10,902 bases of DNA from DASWOJ01 sp964242325 (GTDB taxonomy: Bacteria; Pseudomonadota; Alphaproteobacteria; Acetobacterales; Acetobacteraceae). The position numbers and the translations under genes were made by a program. Below, in pieces: positions 1-5,447 of the stretch (position 1 is the first letter of the stretch; the number at the start of each line of letters is the position of its first letter). The DNA lies in the NCBI GenBank assembly GCA_964242325.1, contig CAXTCI010000181.1, positions 1 through 10,902 of the forward strand, written 5' to 3'. Below the pieces are notes generated by a model. That model was not told the origin of the DNA. It searched no databases and was given only the letters and a program-made list of their open reading frames with translations.

Positions 1-676
1 CGCCCATGAACTTGGCATAGTTGACCAGGATGCCCAGCCCGTTGGTCGAGATCGTAGCCGCCATCGCGCAGAACACCGCAAGCGGCGCCAGCTTCATCAC
101 ATAGCCGGTCATCCGCAGTACGATATGGGACAGGCCCTCGATTCCCTCCAGCACCACCTTGGCGCGCTGGCCCATCGCGGCGCAGGCAACGCCGAAGAAC
201 AGCGAGAACACGACGATCTGCAGGATTTCGTTGTCCACCATTGGCCGGATCGCCGAGTCCGGGAAGACGTGCTTCACAAACCCATCCAGCGTCATGGCAT
301 GGGCGTCAATGCCCGAGGTGACGCCGGTGATCGCCTTATGAATGCCGGCGCCGGGCTGGAACAGGTTGACCAAGATCAGGCCAAGCGTAAGCGACACCAG
401 CGACGCGCTGACGAACCACAGCATCGCCTTGCCACCGACCCGGCCCACCGCGCCCGCGTCCGACATATGGCCGATACCGACCACCAGCGTCGAGAACACC
501 AGCGGCGCAATGATCATCTTGATCAGGCGCAGGAAGATGGTGCTGCCGATGGACACGTAGCCGGCCAGCAGCTTCTGCGTCGCGGGATCGGCGACCTGCG
601 CATGGACCAGCCCGCCGGCGGCGATGCCGAGGACCATCGCGCTTAGGATATAGATCGTCATCCGGCTTGAACTCAT
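1..676 (-). CDS. Dicarboxylate/amino acid:cation symporter, DAACS family (N-terminal part, runs off the window)
   Basis: This is the first 225 residues of a secondary transporter of the sodium/proton-coupled dicarboxylate or glutamate/aspartate symporter family (relatives DctA, GltP). It sits in the inner membrane. The frame is open to the window edge, so roughly the C-terminal half, with the re-entrant hairpins and substrate site, is outside. Visible family signatures are FLRLIKMIIAPLVFSTLVVG at about residues 48-67, the NEILQIVVFSLFFGVA stretch at about 149-164, and LAPLAVFCAMA at about 196-206. Hydrophobic helices lie near 8-24, 45-68, 84-105, 150-168 and 195-212. The chosen ATG (676) follows an AGGAGAG Shine-Dalgarno at 7 nt; an in-frame Met six codons in lacks that support. 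Substrate cannot be assigned. In other bacteria dctA is controlled by a sigma-54 two-component pair (DctB/DctD), and such a pair lies upstream on this strand, but I found no -24/-12 promoter in front of this gene. Confidence 0.93.
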   Translation of the reverse strand, partial: MSSSRMTIYILSAMVLGIAAGGLVHAQVADPATQKLLAGYVSIGSTIFLRLIKMIIAPLVFSTLVVGIGHMSDAGAVGRVGGKAMLWFVSASLVSLTLGLILVNLFQPGAGIHKAITGVTSGIDAHAMTLDGFVKHVFPDSAIRPMVDNEILQIVVFSLFFGVACAAMGQRAKVVLEGIEGLSHIVLRMTGYVMKLAPLAVFCAMAATISTNGLGILVNYAKFMG

Positions 677-864
677 ACCCAACCTCTCCTTGCCCCCAAG
701 GGGGGCGTAAGCGGGCAGCTTGGCGTGGTTCGGCGCCCCAATGCAACGGTTGCGACGGGTTTAGGTGTTAATTTTAACCCAACAGGCAGGCCGGGCTGCG
801 GACGTTGCGACGGCACGATCTCTGGGCAGGACGACCGCGGCAGCAGCCAAGCCGTCCGCCCTGC
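677..864 (-). promoter_or_regulatory. Upstream region of the symporter gene, with short repeats
   Basis: This 188-bp gap should hold the promoter of the symporter gene unless it is read through from upstream. It contains an AT-rich inverted repeat GTTAA-TT-TTAAC (767-778), unusual in this GC-rich DNA. On the minus strand this includes TAAAAT, a possible -10 box without a convincing -35. There is also a small palindrome GCAACgGTTGC (743-753), and the 10-mer GTTGCGACGG occurs twice (749-758 and 804-813). A run CCCCC-AA-GGGGG (693-704) lies just upstream of the ribosome binding site. These could be regulator sites, but no factor can be named. Confidence 0.3.
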
Positions 865-1152
865 TCATCCCGGCCCGCGTTTCCTGGTTGCCGCGAACAC
901 CAGCAGCCCGGCGCCAAGCCCGGTCCCTGCCCACAGCAACCGATCGAGGCCGGCCGTTTCCCTCCGGACCGGCAGCACCGTGATCGCACCCGGCGAGGCG
1001 CCGATGCCAGCCCGTCCCTCTGGACTCACGGCAGCAACCTGTTCCGACGGCACCGCCCAACTGGACCCTTGCCCCTCACTGAAATGACGCAGCCCGAAGC
1101 CGACAACGAGCGCCACCACGACCGCCAGGATCGCCCTTGAGCCTACCGGCAT
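865..1152 (-). CDS. Small hypothetical membrane protein (95 aa)
   Basis: I do not recognise this protein. It has a hydrophobic N-terminal segment (about residues 7-21, AILAVVVALVVGFGL), a polar stretch of roughly 45 residues, then a second hydrophobic segment (about 73-86, LLWAGTGLGAGLLVF) followed by a basic tail TRKRG. This predicts either two membrane helices or a cleaved signal plus a C-terminal anchor with the polar loop outside. There are no cysteines. The ATG at 1152 is chosen because GGAG precedes it by 6 nt. The frame also opens at a GTG at 1164, but that codon overlaps this Shine-Dalgarno and has none of its own. It lies between the sigma-54 regulator and the symporter on the same strand, with gaps of 174 and 188 bp, so it is probably its own unit. 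Codon third positions are moderately GC-rich, compatible with a real gene, but homology would be needed to be sure. Confidence 0.5.
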   Translation of the reverse strand: MPVGSRAILAVVVALVVGFGLRHFSEGQGSSWAVPSEQVAAVSPEGRAGIGASPGAITVLPVRRETAGLDRLLWAGTGLGAGLLVFAATRKRGPG

Positions 1153-1225
1153 ATCTGTCTCCACGGCGCGACACCACGCCCTGCCTACCTCAAGGCCGCC
1201 GCCATCGGAATGGAAGCTCCTTCCT

Positions 1226-1262
1226 CCTCTCCCTCCGGGAAAGGGCCGGGGTGAGGGGGTCT
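1226..1262. repeat. 37-bp intergenic hairpin repeat, copy 1
   Basis: This sequence is identical over all 37 bases, in the same orientation, to 10824-10860. It can fold into an imperfect hairpin: CCTC pairs with GAGG around a T:T mismatch, then CCC pairs with GGG, with an inner CC/GG pair and a GGGAAAG loop. It lies about 65 nt downstream of the stop of the sigma-54 regulator, so on that transcript it would be a 3' structure. It resembles the dispersed extragenic palindromes (REP-like elements) seen between genes in many proteobacteria. No transposase-like gene accompanies it here. Confidence 0.75.
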
Positions 1263-1326
1263 AAACCAACGCCCTCGCCATCCCGCCAAACCCGGATCAC
1301 CCCCATGACGCGCCCAGCCCCGGACC

Positions 1327-2694
1327 CTACCGCAACTTAAGCCGTGCGACCTTCTTGATCAGGCCAACCCGGGAGATCCCCAGCCGGCGCGCGGCCTCGC
1401 TCTGATTGCCGCCAGTTGCGGCCAGGGCATCCCGAAGCATCCGGGTCTCCAGTTGAGCGATCGCATCATCCAGCGCCCCCGGGAGAACCTCGGAGCCCGC
1501 CTCAAGATCGTCGGTCGGATCGGCCTCCCCGACCGCAAACCGCAGGCTCGCGACATTGACCGGCCCAGGTGCCGCAAGGGCCGCGGCCAGCTCGACAACG
1601 GCGCGGAGTTCACGGACGTTGCCCGGCCAAGTCCGCGTGGCAAGCCAGGCCAATGCGTCCTGCGACATGCGGCTCGGGGCAGGAGCACGGCGCAGGAACA
1701 AGGCCGCAAGCATGGGCACGTCCTCCCGCCGTTCCGACAGCGCCGGGGTCCGGACCACGACCCCCTTCAACCGATAGAACAGGTCCTCGCGAAAGCTGCC
1801 CTGGGCCACCATCGCCTCAAGGTCGCGGTGGGTGGCGGCAAGCACCCGGACATCCACACGCTTCTGCGCCCGCCCACCCACCGGAGCGAAAGTCCCTTCC
1901 TGCAGGAAGCGCAGCAGCTTCACCTGCATCGCCATCGGCATCTCGCCCACCTCATCGAGGAACATCGTGCCCTGATGCGCCGTCTCGACCAGGCCGGGCT
2001 GATCGCGATGCGCCCCGGTGAAGCTGCCCTTAAGATGGCCGAACAGCTCGCTTTCCAGCAGTTCGGCCGAAAGCGCGCCGCAGTGCACGGGCACGAACGG
2101 CCCCCGCGCGCGCGGGCTCGTGGCGTGCAGCGCCCGTGCCACCAGCTCCTTACCGGTGCCAGTCGGCCCCAGGATGATAACGGCGACGTTGGTGGGGCCG
2201 AGCCGGCGTACCATGTCGCGTAGCCGGATCATGGCGGCGGACCGGCCGGCCAGGCCCAAATCGTCGGCGCCGTCCTGCTGGCGCAGCCGGATCAACTCGG
2301 CATCCAGCTTCGCCTTGCGGACGGCGCGGGCGATGATGACCCGCAGCATGTCCGGCTCGATCGGCTTGGCGATGAAGTCCCAGGCGCCCCGCTCCATCGC
2401 CTTCAGCGCCAAGTCATGGTGCGCATGGCCCGTCAGCACGATCACCGGGGCGGGCGCAAAGGCCGGGATAAGCTCCAGCCCGGCCTCCGGGTCCATCCGC
2501 GGCGGCATGGACAAATCGAGCAGCACCACATCGGGCCGCGCGTCGGCAAAGGCGCGCAGCGCGTGGTCGGCATCGTCGGCCAGCGTCACGCGGTGGCCGA
2601 GGTTGCGCAGCCACGCGCCACCAAGCCGCTGGAAAGCCGGCTCGTCATCGGCCAGCAAAACGTGGCCGTGGTCGTCGTTCGCCGCAGGGTTCAT
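1327..2694 (-). CDS. Sigma-54-dependent response regulator, NtrC/AtoC type
   Basis: This is a cytoplasmic transcription activator of 455 aa with the full NtrC layout. The receiver domain (about 10-125) has acidic pocket D16/D17, phospho-acceptor D60, T88 and K110. The AAA+ domain (about 148-378) has Walker A GPTGTGKE (176-183), the sigma-54 contact loop GSFTGA (223-228, a serine variant of GAFTGA), Walker B GTMFLDEVGE (242-251), FREDLFYRL with arginine-finger-type residues (301-309) and WPGNVREL (356-363). A Fis-type helix-turn-helix (about 427-454, NQSEAARRLGISRVGLIKKV) ends the protein. It should use ATP hydrolysis to open sigma-54 promoters once phosphorylated. The start at 2694 overlaps the kinase stop as TGATG, indicating translational coupling; the frame extends 70 codons further upstream into the kinase gene but that extension has no domain character. 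The likely partner is the kinase encoded just upstream, and likely targets are the sigma-54-type promoters at 4464-4693. Confidence 0.95.
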   Translation of the reverse strand: MNPAANDDHGHVLLADDEPAFQRLGGAWLRNLGHRVTLADDADHALRAFADARPDVVLLDLSMPPRMDPEAGLELIPAFAPAPVIVLTGHAHHDLALKAMERGAWDFIAKPIEPDMLRVIIARAVRKAKLDAELIRLRQQDGADDLGLAGRSAAMIRLRDMVRRLGPTNVAVIILGPTGTGKELVARALHATSPRARGPFVPVHCGALSAELLESELFGHLKGSFTGAHRDQPGLVETAHQGTMFLDEVGEMPMAMQVKLLRFLQEGTFAPVGGRAQKRVDVRVLAATHRDLEAMVAQGSFREDLFYRLKGVVVRTPALSERREDVPMLAALFLRRAPAPSRMSQDALAWLATRTWPGNVRELRAVVELAAALAAPGPVNVASLRFAVGEADPTDDLEAGSEVLPGALDDAIAQLETRMLRDALAATGGNQSEAARRLGISRVGLIKKVARLKLR

Positions 2695-4463
2695 CAGGAC
2701 GCCGCCGGAAGGCTCAGGGTGAAGCAGGTGGTCCAGCCCGGCCGCGCCGTCAGCGCCACCGAGCCGCCATGTGCTTCCATGATCCGCGCCACGATGGCGA
2801 GACCCAGCCCGGTGCCGCCGGCCCTGCGTGAAACAAACGGCTGGAACAGGCGGTCGCGCAACTCGGCAGGAATGCCCGGGCCATGGTCGCAGACATGGAT
2901 GCACACCGCGGCGCCATCACCGTCAACCTCGATGCCGATACGCCCATCGCCGGCCATGCGGGCATTTTCGACCAGGTTGTCGAGGGCGCGCCGAAGCTGG
3001 TGCGGGTCCGCCCGGACACGCAGGCAGGCCTCGGCTGGCACCGGCTGCCCGAGTGCCGCCGCCGCGATCTCGGCCGGGTCAAGCGGGACCGGTTCCACCT
3101 TCCACGGCTTCGCGTAGTCGAGCAGGTCGTCCGCCAGCCGCGCGATCCGGCGCACCTGCTCGCCGACCTCGCGCCGGGTATCGGCATCGGCCATCGCGAC
3201 CGCCATGCTAATAGTGTTCAGCGGGTTGCGGACGTCATGGGCGACGGTCGCTGCCAGGGCACCAAGTTCAGTGAGCCGGTCGCGGTGCTGCCGGTTGCGC
3301 TCGGCCGCACGGGTCGCCTCCTGACTATCCACCCGGGCCGCCTGCTCCCCGAGCACATCGGCAAACAGCCCGGCCACCCGCCGCACCCCGGGCGGCGCCG
3401 CATCCCACCCTTCGAGTTCGCAGGTCCAGCCAGTAGCACCGGCCTGGCAGAAAATGGTGGGCGCACCGCTGGCGGGTGGTGCGGTGCCGACATGGACGGG
3501 GATGGCGACCATGCGCGACAGCAGGGCGGCGGCTGCACTCCACAGCCCATCATGCGTGTCGGCGCCTGCAAGGATGGCGCGCCAGCGGCGAAGGTCAGCG
3601 GCGGAGACGGTGCGCCCGGGATAGACGATGCGCTCCGCAAGGCGCCGCATCGGCCCGCCAAGCACCAGCACGACGACAGCCGCGACCATGCCGGACAGCC
3701 ATTCGGTCCCAGGCAGGCGCAGCAGCGGCACGGCGGCGCCGATGCCGCCGGCCAGCAGCCCGGCCATCCCGACCAGCAGCGTCCAGCCCAGTGCCCGGCG
3801 CGCCCAGGCATTGGCAACCAGCACCCGGTAGCGAAGCACGCCATAGACCAGGATAAAGGGGTAAACCGGCAGTCCCAGCAGCGGCCACGGGTAGAACGGC
3901 AAGCCAAGGATAGGCACCCCATAGCCCGACATGCAGGCCAGCCCCCAAGCGCTGGACGCCGCAACGGCCGCGATCTGGCGCCGTTCCAGGCCCTGGCCCT
4001 GCAGGAACGCCCGCAGCAGAACCAGCTCTCCGGTCCCGGCCAGCGCGGCCCAGACCAGGCTGGTGACCCACCCGACACGATTCGGCACCGCCACCAGCGA
4101 CAGGCCAGGCATCGCAACGAACCGCCCAGGCGGCAGCACGACGGAGGCCAGGGTCGCCGCCATCCCAATCCCATAGATCACGGCAAGCACCCAGCGCGGC
4201 AACTCGACCCGGCAGAACACCAGGGCGAAGTGCAGGAACACGGCCGAAGTCACCGCCGCAGTGCCCAGCAGCATGAGCGCCGGCCGTTCCGCGTCCAAGC
4301 CCGTCCAGATCGGCAATTCATTGCCAACGATCCAGGTGGCAACGCCGAGCAGGAACCCAACCAGCAGCCGCGCCCCGGCCACCCGGTCTGCCCAATGCAG
4401 CAGGACGGCCGCAAGGCCGAGCGTCTCAAGCAGCGAAAGCAACAGGGCGACGTGAATGGCCAT
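2694..4463 (-). CDS. Multi-pass membrane sensor histidine kinase
   Basis: This is a 589-aa inner-membrane sensor kinase. The first 270 residues carry seven or eight hydrophobic helices (about 5-22, 31-48, 62-84, 91-110, 132-153, 163-210 as one or two, 225-248, 255-270). They include LVYGVLRYRVL (205-215), a motif typical of polytopic 7TM-type kinases (PrsK/KinB-like). There is no large periplasmic domain, so it probably senses something in or at the membrane. A poorly defined linker (about 285-385, perhaps a degenerate GAF) is followed by the HisKA H-box VAHDVRNPLNTI (407-418, H409), N-box DNLVENA (495-501), G1 DHGPG (526-530), F-box LFQPF (539-543) and G2 GGTGLGLA (549-556). All catalytic elements are present. 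It is co-transcribed with the sigma-54 regulator. There is almost no Shine-Dalgarno before the ATG, and a candidate sigma-54 promoter would place the transcript start next to it. The ligand is unknown. Confidence 0.93.
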   Translation of the reverse strand: MAIHVALLLSLLETLGLAAVLLHWADRVAGARLLVGFLLGVATWIVGNELPIWTGLDAERPALMLLGTAAVTSAVFLHFALVFCRVELPRWVLAVIYGIGMAATLASVVLPPGRFVAMPGLSLVAVPNRVGWVTSLVWAALAGTGELVLLRAFLQGQGLERRQIAAVAASSAWGLACMSGYGVPILGLPFYPWPLLGLPVYPFILVYGVLRYRVLVANAWARRALGWTLLVGMAGLLAGGIGAAVPLLRLPGTEWLSGMVAAVVVLVLGGPMRRLAERIVYPGRTVSAADLRRWRAILAGADTHDGLWSAAAALLSRMVAIPVHVGTAPPASGAPTIFCQAGATGWTCELEGWDAAPPGVRRVAGLFADVLGEQAARVDSQEATRAAERNRQHRDRLTELGALAATVAHDVRNPLNTISMAVAMADADTRREVGEQVRRIARLADDLLDYAKPWKVEPVPLDPAEIAAAALGQPVPAEACLRVRADPHQLRRALDNLVENARMAGDGRIGIEVDGDGAAVCIHVCDHGPGIPAELRDRLFQPFVSRRAGGTGLGLAIVARIMEAHGGSVALTARPGWTTCFTLSLPAAS

Positions 4464-4475
4464 AACGACGGTCCC

Positions 4476-4490
4476 GCAAGTTCAGGGCCA
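4476..4490 (-). promoter_or_regulatory. Candidate sigma-54 (-24/-12) promoter for the kinase/regulator operon
   Basis: Read on the minus strand the site is TGGCCCTGAACTTGC, against consensus TGGCACG-N4-TTGC. TGGC and TTGC are exact, with A to C and G to T changes in the fifth and seventh positions, and the GG-to-GC spacing is correct. The predicted transcript start would be at about 4464, directly at the kinase ATG (4463), implying a leaderless or nearly leaderless mRNA. That makes the site less certain than the divergent one. If real, the activator gene would be autoregulated. Confidence 0.45.
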
Positions 4491-4527
4491 GACGTGCCGG
4501 CAGCGTATTGGGGCGGCAGCGGCCCGA

Positions 4528-4548
4528 ACTGTCAACGACGTTTACAGT
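4528..4548. promoter_or_regulatory. 21-bp palindrome, candidate enhancer (UAS) for the sigma-54 activator
   Basis: The two half sites read ACTGTcAACG and CGTTtACAGT around a central A. Nine of ten base pairs are complementary. The site lies between two divergent -24/-12 matches, centred about 130 bp upstream of the predicted plus-strand start and about 74 bp upstream of the predicted minus-strand start. This is the usual range for NtrC-family enhancers. A further half site TTACAGT is found at 4614-4620, identical to 4542-4548. I infer that the dimeric Fis-type helix-turn-helix of the adjacent response regulator binds here. Confidence 0.6.
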
Positions 4549-4642
4549 CCGGCGGCCAGCTTTGTATCCGCTTCAGTCATCATCCCGCGCGCCCGACATA
4601 CGAAAGCCAAAAATTACAGTGTGTTGCGGGAGTCGCCCCGGC

Positions 4643-4657
4643 TGGCACGCCGGCTGC
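4643..4657 (+). promoter_or_regulatory. Sigma-54 (-24/-12) promoter of the small membrane-protein operon
   Basis: The site TGGCACGCCGGCTGC matches the sigma-54 consensus TGGCACG-N4-TTGC at every conserved position except one (C for the first T of TTGC), with exact spacing and the preferred pyrimidine in front. The predicted transcription start is at about 4669, giving a leader of about 25 nt that contains the AAGGAG ribosome binding site of the gene at 4694. A sigma-54 activator is encoded by the divergent operon and a palindromic site lies upstream, which strongly supports function. Confidence 0.8.
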
Positions 4658-4678
4658 GATGAGGGTGGGGCAACCCAC

Positions 4679-4684
4679 AAGGAG
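4679..4684 (+). promoter_or_regulatory. Ribosome binding site fixing the start at 4694
   Basis: AAGGAG lies 9 nt before the ATG at 4694. It selects this start over in-frame upstream starts, the furthest at 4508, which would read through the sigma-54 promoter and palindrome. Confidence 0.8.
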
Positions 4685-4693
4685 TTCCTCATC

Positions 4694-5110
4694 ATGCAAA
4701 CCGTCATCGCTCACCCCGGCGTCGCCCTCGCGGTGGACTGGATGCAGCTCATCATCGCCGCCGTGCTCACGCTCGGCCTTACCACCACGGTCGCCATTGT
4801 CATCAACCGCTCGCTGTTCGGCGTGTTGCAGCTAATTTGCGGCCACGACGTCGGCGCCCGGTTCTGGACGACCTTCGCCTCGGTGCTCATGGTGATCGGC
4901 CCGCTGTTCCTGGTGTTCACCGCGGCAGGCGGGGCGGACAACCTGGCCGACTTCGTGCGCCGGGCCGTTTACCTGGTGTCATTCGGGCTGATCGCTGCGT
5001 TCCTGGTCATGGGCGCCGCCGTGATGCTCAGCGCGCCCAGCCAAGCCCTGGCCCGGGTCCGCTCCGCCCAGATCGCGGCGGGCGCCGCCGATCTGCCGGT
5101 CAACGAGTGA
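4694..5110 (+). CDS. Small three-helix membrane protein of unknown function (138 aa)
   Basis: I do not recognise a family. Three hydrophobic segments lie at about residues 18-38, 57-78 and 91-113. A short loop with a single cysteine and nearby charges (CGHDVGAR, 49-56) lies between helices 1 and 2. A loop ADNLADFVRR (81-90) separates helices 2 and 3, and a polar alanine-rich tail of about 25 residues follows. There is no cleavable signal peptide, so it is likely an integral inner-membrane protein. It is the first gene of a plus-strand pair, with a strong Shine-Dalgarno and a near-consensus sigma-54 promoter 37 bp upstream. The next gene starts 2 nt after its stop. The layout says it is the induced output of the adjacent membrane kinase and sigma-54 activator. 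It could be a stress or envelope factor or a channel-like partner of the second protein, but nothing in the sequence decides this. Confidence 0.85.
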   Translation: MQTVIAHPGVALAVDWMQLIIAAVLTLGLTTTVAIVINRSLFGVLQLICGHDVGARFWTTFASVLMVIGPLFLVFTAAGGADNLADFVRRAVYLVSFGLIAAFLVMGAAVMLSAPSQALARVRSAQIAAGAADLPVNE

Positions 5111-5112
5111 CC

Positions 5113-5388
5113 ATGACCAGCCCGACTCGCCTCTACGGCCCTGCAAGCGCACTCGCGCTTGCAGGCGGGATGTGGAGGATGGGGTGGTTCTGGTGGTTCC
5201 CGGCCAGCCAGATCGCCACCGTGCTGCCCATCCTCGGGTGGGCGCTGGTCGCTCTGACCGTCCTCATCGTCACCATCCTTGGGGTGGCTTACGTGGCCGT
5301 ATGGCTGCTGTTTGGGTTGACTGATGCGGTGCTCGGACTACTGCCGCACAAGCCTCAAGCACCCTCCGATACATCGAGCCAGTCATGA
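5113..5388 (+). CDS. Small tryptophan-rich membrane protein of unknown function (91 aa)
   Basis: I do not recognise a family. An N-terminal stretch (10-30) is rich in small residues and then tryptophans (GGMWRMGWFWWFP, 18-30). A long hydrophobic region follows (about 34-76), enough for one long or two short membrane helices, then a polar tail ending SDTSSQS. The ATG at 5113 lies 2 nt after the stop of the preceding gene; a GTG at 5107 overlapping that stop is an alternative. No clear Shine-Dalgarno is present, so translation is probably coupled. A perfect 11-bp inverted repeat lies within codons 10-18 and could damp translation or protect the upstream message. Its frame continues upstream inside the previous gene, but that part lacks its own start signal. 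It is convergent with the SDR gene, whose stop is 59 bp away. Confidence 0.75.
   Translation: MTSPTRLYGPASALALAGGMWRMGWFWWFPASQIATVLPILGWALVALTVLIVTILGVAYVAVWLLFGLTDAVLGLLPHKPQAPSDTSSQS
5140..5165 (+). repeat. Perfect 11-bp inverted repeat (strong hairpin) inside a coding region
   Basis: CCTGCAAGCGC (5140-5150) and GCGCTTGCAGG (5155-5165) are exact reverse complements with a 4-nt loop ACTC. The hairpin lies 30 nt after the stop of the first small membrane-protein gene and within codons 10-18 of the second. No T-run follows, so it is not a standard intrinsic terminator. It could act as an RNA processing, stability or translation-tuning element between the two cistrons. Confidence 0.7.
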
Positions 5389-5447
5389 CGGGCACGCTGA
5401 TCGCCAGGTGCAACATCCCGGTGCTTGGCGCCACCCGCAGCCTGCCC

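Noticed and set aside
692..706. GCCCCC-AA-GGGGGGC as a terminator hairpin
   Set aside because: The spacer is too short to form a stable loop, there is no T-run, and it lies immediately upstream of the symporter ribosome binding site.
677..864. Sigma-54 promoter upstream of the DctA-like symporter
   Set aside because: Looked for TGGC-N8-GC spacing on the minus strand because dctA genes are often sigma-54 dependent. Several partial GG or GC matches exist but none with correct spacing.
2695..2904. Extension of the response regulator by 70 residues upstream
   Set aside because: The extension lies within the kinase catalytic domain coding region and has no receiver-domain similarity. The ATG at 2694 overlapping the kinase stop starts right before the receiver domain.
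2883..4835. A 650-codon open frame on the plus strand opposite the kinase gene
   Set aside because: It is rich in Arg, Gln, His and Pro without domain character, runs antisense to a clear kinase and through the sigma-54 control region. It is typical of GC-rich shadow frames.
5389..5447. Bidirectional terminator between the convergent small gene and the SDR gene
   Set aside because: Only short, imperfect stems (CGCCA with TGGCG) and no T-runs are present, so the call is not supportable.
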